A stretch of 64,000 bases of DNA. Origin: Tiliqua scincoides (lineage: Eukaryota; Chordata; Lepidosauria; Squamata; Scincidae). The notes beneath the pieces are model-generated. The model had not been told where the DNA came from. It did no database searches and saw only the letters and a list, made by a program, of their open reading frames with translations. Shown here piece after piece: positions 61,601 through 64,000 of the stretch (position 1 is its first letter; each line of letters begins with the position of its first letter). The stretch spans positions 5,723,267-5,787,266 of the forward strand of contig NC_089823.1 in the NCBI RefSeq assembly GCF_035046505.1. The letters run 5' to 3'. A program made the position numbers and the translations under genes.

Positions 61601-63708
61601 CCAGGTAACAATGGAGAAATGAGGAGGAAAGCGTAAACACTATGAAACGCCTCCTCCCTCTTCCTGGGCTTCTCCGGTCAATCCTAAGACAAGAACCCCC
61701 TTGGTTCCTTCTTCTGCCCTACCTCAGCCAAAGAAAATATCAGACCGCCCGTCCTTCGTCCAATGATCATCAGTTCTTTCAGAGATGGGCAAGAGAGCAT
61801 GTTCCCACCACCCGCCTCCTATTCATTGCAAAATCAAAACACTAACCCTTCCCTGTCTCCTGGCTGGAACTTCCTGAATGCTGGCCCCACAAGGCTTTTT
61901 TGTGCCGTGAAAACAGTAAGGAAGCACAACCAGACACAGACAGACTCAAGTCTGCATGGGTGGGGAAGAGTGCTGAGTCAGGGGCCCTTGATTCGAGAGT
62001 GTTTTGCCAAGTCTTCCACACGGGCGACTCGAGTATACACAAGTAAACAAAAAACGTGCATTTTCACGACTCAGACTTGAGTTCCCATCCCTGGACAAGA
62101 CAGATGAGAAGGAGATCTACTGCTTTCTTGGAGGCCTCTGGCTTCACAGACCTTTGGTCAGATTCTGTAAGGTTCTACTGGATATGGAAGAACAACAGCA
62201 TGGTAGCTGTATTGCTAACAACTGATGGAAAGAGTTCAGTGAGTAGTGGGGAGGGGAGAGGGAAAAGACAGTCTCCAGTCCATCTGGCCTGGGACTACCC
62301 TAACCCCTATGATCGCACAGGCAAACCACTCACAGTCTTCTGTTGCACATCAAACTGTTCTCCCAGACCTTCTCACTCCGAGGCCCTGTGGACTCAGCTC
62401 TTAAAGACACCATACAGCTGTTCTGATGTTACAGAAAAATACTGTTCCCATATATTAACCTATTTACAAGGGACAGCCCTCACTTTCTGGTATCTCACTC
62501 TGATGAATAACTACTGTTTTCCCATTTTGCGTGCTACCTTGCACCCATATGCATCCGAATTTCAGATCTCTTCTGGATGAGTCACTAGAATATAAACCCT
62601 GAAGTGGCTCGGACAGACTGGATTCTGGCGCGCATGCACATAATGGACACAAAATGGCAGTGAACTGTTTCCCTTCCATCCCACCCTCACCACACCAAAG
62701 TATTTACCTAGATACTGCATTCACTGAATACGTTTGAATTCCATGTTTCATCTGTTCTCTAAATAATTATAACCCAAGCCAACTGAAGAGATAAAACTTA
62801 GACCCCATCCTATCCTTTCCCTCTCCTCCACTGACAAAGATGTGCTGCTGGAGCGAGTGCTGAATCCTGAGGGGGGGGGGAGAGTTCCAAATGTCTCCTC
62901 CGGGTAACAGAACATTTGTTCCCTTACACAGGGGTAATCCTCTGCCACACAGATCTACAGTTATTTTGCTGGCACAAGTCTGAGTTGACCCAGGAAGAAA
63001 GAGGCCCGGGAGTCAGAATTTGACAGCACTGCAGTTGCCAATACTCGCCCCCCCTTTCAGACTTTGTTCCACCCCCCTATTCCACCCCATCCCCTCCCCA
63101 CCTCCTCCCACCTCCATGTTGACTTTACCGGCACCAGTAAACTAGATGTGACCCTTACTACTTAATACTGGTGGATATTAAGGTAAGCGTGCCTAGGACT
63201 GCAGCCACAGTTAATGAAATCTGCATAAAATTTGTACGTGTGAAAAAATGCACACACAAAAACGCTACTCGCATGGGTCATAGTAGGAACCACCAGGAGA
63301 CATTCTTTCCTGCGCATGATAGACAGAAGAAAGTCTCTTTCAAGATGCAACATTGCAGGTGGCAAAGCGTAACGGGCTTGCATTAAAAATTAAATCTGCC
63401 AGCTGATCACAAAGGCCTCCTTAGTCCAGCAAAAAGTTTCTAACCTATAAAGTTTGCTTGTAATGCCTGTATTAACCATCATGGAGATGGCCACTTACGC
63501 TTTTCACATTAAACATCTGATCAAACCTTCAGCTCCCCAAAGGTGGTAAAAATCCACCCCTCCTGTACCAAGAACCCACTCCCCATCACCCTTCTCCTAC
63601 TCACCAGTTGATTTCATTGTAGTCATTGTGAACTTCCTGCCAAAAATAAAACCAGACGACAGTCAGAAAGAAAGTGAACGCAAGGATCAGGAACCAGAGG
63701 CGCTCCCA
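20033..63708 (-). CDS. GDPD5: GDPD5 (GDE2), six-transmembrane glycerophosphodiester phosphodiesterase, 14 of 15 coding exons
   Basis: Exons in transcript order: 63605-63708, 52579-52672, 51678-51737, 50981-51079, 49195-49288, 45827-45972, 41512-41594, 39003-39153, 36719-36937, 34369-34526, 32679-32826, 29490-29572, 22139-22251, 20033-20148. Together they are 1668 nt, 555 residues plus stop, all phases compatible. It aligns along its length with human GDPD5 as I recall it. Five membrane segments precede an extracellular GDPD catalytic domain ([40 protein letters not shown]) and one follows ([20 protein letters not shown]). The first coding exon lies beyond the right edge. Adding the usual 39 residues puts the histidines of HRGAP and MHD at 233 and 275. 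GDE2 is known to cleave GPI anchors such as that of RECK at the cell surface and to promote neuronal differentiation. All introns are GT-AG except one GC-AG. Confidence 0.97.
22139..22251 (-). CDS. GDPD5: GDPD5 coding exon 14 (cytoplasmic tail, first part)
   Basis: 113 nt: [37 protein letters not shown] and one base of a Glu codon. Acceptor CATTGCAG, donor CAG/GTAAGA. Nearly identical to human ([20 protein letters not shown]). Confidence 0.97.
22430..24521. other. GDPD5 intron stretch without recognised elements
   Basis: No exon or assignable repeat was seen. Short A- and T-rich runs are present near 22594 and 22753. Confidence 0.45.
24522..24765 (+). mobile_element. Sauria-type SINE
   Basis: GTATGGTGGGGTAGTGGTTT head, CAATTTCAAATCCCCCCTC B-box region, GACCTTGGGCCAGTCACTTT, GGTTGTTGTGAGGACAAAAG, tail TATAAAAATGTGAAAAATAA. 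In the intron between GDPD5 exons 13 and 14. Confidence 0.82.
25078..25213. repeat. Inverted-repeat element, about 40-nt arms
   Basis: TTTATTTCCAGTAGATCTGG then GCACCAGGGAGCTCTGGGCA on the left is mirrored by TGCCCAGAGCATCCTGGTGC then CCAGATCTACAGGGAATAAA on the right, around a roughly 55-nt loop. Likely a MITE or fold-back repeat; outer ends and target duplication unclear. Confidence 0.7.
26296..26490. mobile_element. Palindromic MITE, copy 1
   Basis: Left end GTATGGTGGATGGGGAGGCA, right half GAGGCCCTGCCTCACCTGCC then TCCCCAC. The two halves (GTCCTTCGAAAAGCGCTGCC versus GGCAGAGGCTTTTTTTGAAG) are roughly reverse complementary. Same element as 56047-56213. Confidence 0.75.
27299..27889 (+). 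mobile_element. CR1 LINE 3' end with three tandem copies of a 140-bp tail unit
   Basis: The coding end ([13 protein letters not shown] region: [10 protein letters not shown] in one frame, [20 protein letters not shown] in the coding frame) runs into the 3' region. CTCTTGTTATC recurs at 27498, 27638 and 27778, an exact 140-bp period. Each junction carries the linker AACTACAATTCCCAGGAAGC then CTTGCAGGT. Confidence 0.9.
27985..28245 (+). mobile_element. Older CR1-like 3' fragment
   Basis: TTGCCACAAGATGTGGCGTT, TTTAAAAGGAGATTGGACCA and GGGGCTAGATTAGATGGGCT occupy the positions expected for a CR1 3' end but diverge strongly from the 27299 copy. Confidence 0.6.
28387..28580 (-). mobile_element. 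LINE tail-like repeat
   Basis: TTATCCCGCCTTTCTCCATT then GGGGAGTCCAAGGTGGCTTG resembles the L2/CR1-like tails at 9068 and 30523, read on the minus strand. The rest is unassigned. Confidence 0.35.
28906..29077 (+). mobile_element. CR1 LINE tail with internal expansion
   Basis: GTGTGCTCCCTGGGGCATTT to TGGGGCTGTTCTTATGTCCT, with the GATACAGGAAGCTG segment present twice and separated by CTGTATAGATACA repeats. Confidence 0.8.
29490..29572 (-). CDS. GDPD5: GDPD5 coding exon 13 (transmembrane segment 6)
   Basis: 83 nt: [20 protein letters not shown] then VGVFIFQ and two bases of a Lys codon. Acceptor TCTTTCAG, donor GAA/GTAAGT. Confidence 0.95.
29623..29652. repeat. (CT)n microsatellite
   Basis: Perfect CT run 50 nt upstream (transcript sense) of GDPD5 exon 13's acceptor side. 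Confidence 0.92.
30523..30960 (-). mobile_element. L2/CR1-like LINE 3' end
   Basis: Minus strand encodes [20 protein letters not shown] then RTAPFSGEA, the pattern seen at the C-terminus of L2-like ORF2 proteins, followed by a 3' region with GCCGCCTT-like sequence (AAGGCGGATTACAAATCAAA) and an AAAT-repeat tail. Stops are present; inactive. Confidence 0.7.
31631..31954. mobile_element. hAT MITE with perfect 8-bp target duplication
   Basis: Ends CAGTGGTTCTCACCCCTTTT and CACAGTTTGAGAAACACTG. CCCTACAG occurs immediately on both sides (31623-31630 and 31955-31962). A worn copy of the AGTAAGTCCCATT module is inside. In the intron between GDPD5 exons 12 and 13. A partial relative is at 60438-60694. 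Confidence 0.94.
32270..32417 (+). mobile_element. 5S-rRNA-derived SINE with target duplication
   Basis: CAACTGTTACCCTGCACATG, then 5S-like GATCTCATCTGATCTCGGAA, GCTAAGCAAAGTCAGGCCTG and TGGATGGGAGACCGCCTGGG, then tail ATACCATAGTCTTTCGAGAC ending TTGCCAACC. AGGAATAG flanks both sides (32262-32269, 32418-32425). No tRNA-like or Deu domain follows the 5S head. Confidence 0.93.
32679..32826 (-). CDS. GDPD5: GDPD5 coding exon 12 (end of the catalytic domain)
   Basis: 148 nt: completes Arg, then [40 protein letters not shown] and RMVSPSWLM. Acceptor CTCAACAG, donor ATG/GTAAGC. The SVTSDN motif is typical of the GDPD fold. Confidence 0.96.
33155..33465 (+). mobile_element. Older CR1-like 3' fragment
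   Basis: CTTCCACAAGATGTGGCGAT, GGCTTTAAAAGAGAACTGGA and GATGCTGAACTAGATCTCCC, ending TACTACATGTTCCTATT. Diverged CR1 3' end of a different subfamily from 27299. Confidence 0.65.
34369..34526 (-). CDS. GDPD5: GDPD5 coding exon 11
   Basis: 158 nt: [52 protein letters not shown] and two bases of an Arg codon. Acceptor CTCCCCAG; donor CAG/GTTCTG is weak beyond the GT. Confidence 0.94.
34530..36700. other. GDPD5 intron stretch without recognised elements
   Basis: No supported exon. AT-rich from about 34560 to 35300; the rest is unassigned. Confidence 0.45.
36719..36937 (-). CDS. GDPD5: GDPD5 coding exon 10
   Basis: 73 codons in phase 0, from [20 protein letters not shown] through [20 protein letters not shown] to SGVPQQA. 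Acceptor TCTTCCCAG, donor GCT/GTGAGT. NQS, NAT and NIT are candidate N-glycosylation sites in the extracellular domain. Confidence 0.96.
36950..38995. other. GDPD5 intron stretch without recognised elements
   Basis: No exon or assignable repeat was recognised between exons 9 and 10. Confidence 0.45.
39003..39153 (-). CDS. GDPD5: GDPD5 coding exon 9 (second catalytic histidine)
   Basis: 151 nt: completes Ser, then [40 protein letters not shown] and [10 protein letters not shown]. Acceptor GTTCTCAG, donor AAG/GTGTGT. MHD holds the histidine equivalent to GDE2 His275. Confidence 0.96.
39444..39562. repeat. Degenerate tandem repeat of TTTCCTGTTCTTTAACT
   Basis: TTTCCTGTTCTTTAACT and shortened forms (CTGTTCCTGTTCTTTAACTT) recur about six times with irregular spacing in the intron between GDPD5 exons 8 and 9. 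Confidence 0.75.
40792..41076. mobile_element. hAT-like MITE with 8-bp target duplication
   Basis: Ends CAGCAATTTTCAACTGGTGT and AACGTTGAGAATTGCTG; flanks ATCTAGAT (40784-40791) and ATCTGGAT (41077-41084), 7 of 8. Same family as 5317-5558 and probably the start at 63947. Confidence 0.88.
41512..41594 (-). CDS. GDPD5: GDPD5 coding exon 8, with a GC splice donor
   Basis: 83 nt: [20 protein letters not shown] then VQVDVVL and two bases of a Ser codon. Acceptor CTTCTCCAG. The donor reads AAG/GCAAGT. The nearest GT (four bases on) would put exon 9 out of frame and meet a stop at once. AG/GCAAGT is the known consensus of GC-AG introns. Confidence 0.92.
41600..45465. other. Large GDPD5 intron, mostly without recognised elements
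   Basis: No supported exon. The end of a CAGTGG-type MITE may lie at 44260-44293 (CCCCCTTAGCTGCACCACTG), without a matching left end. Confidence 0.45.
45470..45542. mobile_element. piggyBac-like MITE with TTAA target, copy 1
   Basis: TTAA (45466-45469) then CCCATTTCTGCCCA, inverted as TGGGCAGAAATGGC before TTAA (45543-45546). 73 bp; centre GTTGCGTATACGCAAC is a perfect palindrome. Confidence 0.85.
45827..45972 (-). CDS. GDPD5: GDPD5 coding exon 7 (transmembrane segment 5 and HRGAP motif)
   Basis: 146 nt: completes a Thr codon, then [40 protein letters not shown] and IGHRGAPM. I chose the acceptor GCCTTCAG at 45973-45980 rather than CTTCCCAG eight bases downstream, because only the former keeps the frame with exon 6 and restores the conserved Thr/Ser-Ser-Gln. 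HRGAP supplies the first catalytic His. Confidence 0.93.
46000..47155. other. GDPD5 intron stretch without recognised elements
   Basis: No exon or assignable repeat recognised between exons 6 and 7 in this part. Confidence 0.45.
47165..47328 (-). mobile_element. LINE ORF fragment, L2/CR1-like
   Basis: Minus strand reads [22 protein letters not shown], resembling the SVAAPxLWNxLP motif at the C-terminus of L2-like ORFs. Interrupted on its right by the insertion at 47341. Confidence 0.5.
47341..47422 (-). mobile_element. Short LINE 3'-end insertion with 12-bp target duplication
   Basis: 82 bp of the same LINE 3' end as 18607-18958, on the minus strand (GTTCCAGAACCACCATTCGG, GCGATACCAGAGTCTTTCGA). 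GGTACAAGAGGA flanks both sides (47329-47340, 47423-47434). A very short, severely 5'-truncated retrotransposition. Confidence 0.9.
47640..47960 (-). mobile_element. CR1 LINE 3' fragment (another subfamily)
   Basis: ACCTTGGAGGTCATCCAGTC and AACTGTTCCTCACAGGACTT are antisense CR1 3'-region signatures. Degraded; boundaries approximate. Confidence 0.55.
48436..48604. repeat. Direct repeat pair, left copy
   Basis: GCCAGGTATTTTGTCTATTC, then CCATGCCACTGTACAGTG, through CTTAAGCTTCCAGGAACTGT to AGACCATCAG. Matches 49929-50098 in the same orientation with scattered differences. The second half (CTTGCAGCACTTAAAGACTA) resembles a widespread reptile repeat. Confidence 0.8.
49195..49288 (-). CDS. GDPD5: GDPD5 coding exon 6 (transmembrane segment 4)
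   Basis: 94 nt: [20 protein letters not shown] then [11 protein letters not shown] and one base of the next codon. Acceptor TTTCTCTTAG, donor CAA/GTGAGT. The GQFARAE motif is conserved with human. Confidence 0.94.
49587..49661. repeat. Compound (CT)n(AC)n microsatellite
   Basis: A CT run passes directly into an AC run with one AT interruption, about 300 nt from GDPD5 exon 6. Confidence 0.95.
49929..50098. repeat. Direct repeat pair, right copy
   Basis: GCCAGGTATTTGGTCTATTC to CTTAAGCTTCCATGAACTAT and AGACCATGATCAG. Same orientation and extent as 48436-48604, 1.5 kb away; GDPD5 exon 6 lies between them. Confidence 0.8.
50981..51079 (-). CDS. GDPD5: GDPD5 coding exon 5 (transmembrane segment 3)
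   Basis: 33 codons, [20 protein letters not shown] then [13 protein letters not shown]. Acceptor GTTGCAG, donor CAA/GTAAGT. Confidence 0.96.
51301..51421. mobile_element. hAT-like MITE, CAGTGG...TAGCTT type, partial
   Basis: CAGTGGCGTAGCTTCAGGGG matches the left end of the 2012 family. The right end was not found; end coordinate is approximate. Confidence 0.4.
51678..51737 (-). CDS. GDPD5: GDPD5 coding exon 4 (60 nt microexon-sized)
   Basis: 20 codons, [20 protein letters not shown], phase 0 at both ends. Acceptor CCCTTTCAG, donor AAG/GTGAGC. A nearer TTTTAG was rejected as acceptor because it would drop residues conserved in human GDPD5. Confidence 0.94.
51958..52189 (+). mobile_element. 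5S-rRNA-derived SINE with duplicated 5S head
   Basis: CAACTGTTACCCTACACATG, a first 5S-like unit (GATCTCGTCTGATCTCGGAA to TGCTGTAGGCTTATACCAT) and then a second unit beginning directly at GATCTCGGAAGCTAAGCAGG. It ends with the tail TAGTCTTTCGAGACTGAAGA TTGCCAACC. The first unit stops just where its tail would begin, so the join looks like a template jump within the family. Confidence 0.9.
52579..52672 (-). CDS. GDPD5: GDPD5 coding exon 3
   Basis: 94 nt completing the split Trp codon, then [20 protein letters not shown] and [11 protein letters not shown]. Acceptor CTTCCCAG, donor CTG/GTGTGT. Starts transmembrane segment 2. Confidence 0.95.
54079..54215 (-). mobile_element. 5S-rRNA-derived SINE with target duplication
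   Basis: Minus-strand order: 5S-like head (CTGATCTCGGAAGCTAAGCA, TACTCGGATGGGAGACCGCC) and tail TAGTCTTTCGAGACTGAAGG. GGTTTAAAT flanks both sides (54070-54078, 54216-54224). In the large intron between GDPD5 exons 2 and 3. Confidence 0.92.
54396..54767. mobile_element. hAT MITE with perfect 8-bp target duplication
   Basis: Ends CAGTAGTTCCCAAACTGTGG and AAACATTTGGGAACCACTG; GTTTAGAG flanks both sides (54388-54395, 54768-54775). Same family as 15140-15590. Confidence 0.93.
54780..56040. other. GDPD5 intron stretch, mostly unassigned
   Basis: A worn Sauria-like segment may be present near 54825-54990 (CCTTGGATTGAAATCTCACC, GTCATTGTGAGGACTACCAA) but is too diverged to call. No exon support. Confidence 0.35.
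56047..56213. mobile_element. Palindromic MITE, copy 2
   Basis: GAGGAGGCAGAGCCTCCCCT at the left, GGGGAGGCTCTGCCTCCTCT at the right, with TCCTTTGAAAAGCACCACTG mirrored by GGCAGAGGGGCTTTTTGAAG. Same element as 26296-26490. Confidence 0.78.
56870..57190 (-). mobile_element. CR1 LINE reverse-transcriptase fragment
   Basis: Minus strand reads [35 protein letters not shown], matching the CR1 catalytic region (LGPLLFNIFINDLDEGxE, FADDTKLG). It covers a more internal part of the ORF than the other CR1 copies here. Confidence 0.75.
57384..57471. mobile_element. piggyBac-like MITE with TTAA target, copy 2
   Basis: TTAA (57380-57383) then GCCATTTCTGCCCAACGTTG; right end GGCAAAAATGGG before TTAA (57472-57475). 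Shares GTGTACACCTGTGGGC and the TATACGCAA centre with the copy at 45470, in inverted order. Confidence 0.82.
57480..60130. other. GDPD5 intron stretch without recognised elements
   Basis: No exon or assignable repeat recognised; a poly(G) run at 59928-59941. Confidence 0.45.
60137..60295. mobile_element. Palindromic squamate MITE
   Basis: GGGTCCAATCCTATCCAATT at the left and CCTGGATAGGATTGGGCC at the right are inverted; internal GTCACAGAGGCCTCCTCAAA. A left-half relative is at 7282. Confidence 0.65.
60438..60694. mobile_element. Partial hAT MITE related to 31631-31954
   Basis: GGCTACAATCCTATCCTCAC to CAGCTTGAGAAACACTG matches the right two thirds of the 31631 element; its left third is absent and AAAGATTGCTAAAAAATTTT precedes it. 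Confidence 0.75.
60728..60945 (+). mobile_element. tRNA-derived SINE, worn copy of the 13765 family
   Basis: CTTTGCACGCAGAAGGTCCC, AAGTTCAATTCCTGGTGGCA (B box), GGAGAGCCACTGTCAACCAG, ending CAGCTTCTTTGATGCTACGT. Confidence 0.65.
61166..62093. mobile_element. Larger hAT-like non-autonomous element
   Basis: Ends CAGGAATGGGCAAATCCAGC and CAGACTTGAGTTCCCATCCC TG; flanks GCCAGGAC (61158-61165) and GACAAGAC (62094-62101) match at 6 of 8. ACTCGAGTCAAGTCACGAGT near the left and ACTCGAGTATAC and ACGACTCAGACTTGAGT near the right form subterminal repeats. No transposase reading frame was seen in its 928 bp. Confidence 0.75.
62102..63600. other. GDPD5 intron stretch without recognised elements
   Basis: No exon or assignable repeat recognised up to exon 2. 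Confidence 0.45.
63605..63708 (-). CDS. GDPD5: GDPD5 coding exon 2 (transmembrane segment 1)
   Basis: 104 nt: [20 protein letters not shown] then [14 protein letters not shown] and a split Trp codon. Acceptor TTTTCAG, donor CTG/GTGAGT. Exon number assumes a single upstream coding exon as in human. Confidence 0.96.
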
Positions 63709-63946
63709 CTGAAAAGAAAAGAAAAATCAAATTCAGGGTGGATCTGGGTTAGTCTGGGGAAACAAGATAAATGCTGTAAATAAATCACACTATAATAAAG
63801 ACCCATTTCTCACACTGATGGGTAAAACCTCTATCAGGACCGTACCACTTGAAACTGCAGGTAGAGTCAATTATATTATTCCCACACATGAGAAACCAGG
63901 ATGTAAGGGAGAGGGCAAGGCTAAAACCTTTACCCCTTAATACAGC

Positions 63947-64000
63947 AGTTTTCAATAGGTGTGCGGTGGCTCATCCCGAGATGTTCTGCGAGACAGAGCG
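63947..64000. mobile_element. Start of a hAT-like MITE cut by the window edge
   Basis: CAGCAGTTTTCAATAGGTGT then GCGGTGGCTCATC resembles the left end of the element at 40792. The rest is outside the window. Confidence 0.5.

Noticed and set aside
1-64000. Retroviral or LTR elements, Polintons, CRISPR arrays, operons
   Set aside because: I saw no paired LTRs with primer sites, no gag, pol or env-like frames, no capsid-type frames and no prokaryotic features. The reverse-transcriptase traces belong to CR1 and other LINEs.

Overview
The window is nuclear DNA from a vertebrate, almost certainly a squamate reptile. Two host genes are recognisable, both on the minus strand and split into exons with consensus splice sites. 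The non-coding DNA is dense with repeats typical of squamates: CR1 LINE 3' ends, tRNA-headed SINEs including Sauria-type copies, 5S-rRNA-headed SINEs, and many small hAT-like and piggyBac-like DNA transposons. The species cannot be named from sequence alone.

Left part (about 0.6-9 kb): KLHL35, a BTB-BACK-Kelch protein, complete in six coding exons (642-8916, minus). The spliced frame is open throughout and gives 587 residues, close to the 583 of human KLHL35.

Middle (8.9-19.4 kb): the gap between the genes, filled mainly by CR1, SINE, LINE and hAT copies, with no exon I can support.

Right part (19.4-64 kb): GDPD5 (GDE2), a six-transmembrane glycerophosphodiester phosphodiesterase. Fourteen coding exons lie in the window (63708 down to 20033); they encode 555 residues ending in a stop. 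Only the first coding exon (about 39 residues) lies beyond the right edge. With 39 residues added, the two catalytic histidines fall at positions 233 and 275, matching the numbering used for GDE2. One intron has a GC-AG boundary. The order GDPD5 then KLHL35 on the same strand matches human 11q13.4. The two genes are neighbours, not an operon; no functional link is implied.

The most interesting non-gene signal concerns repeats. A 5'-truncated LINE insertion with a 17-bp target duplication (18607-18958) ends in the same roughly 34-nt tail as four 5S-rRNA-derived SINEs in the window. This points to a SINE/LINE partnership in which the SINE borrowed the coding 3' end of its partner. Two CR1 arrays 18 kb apart, in opposite orientation, share the same 140-bp tandem unit and linker. 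Several DNA transposon copies are bounded by clear target duplications. No retroviral, LTR or capsid-bearing element was recognised.
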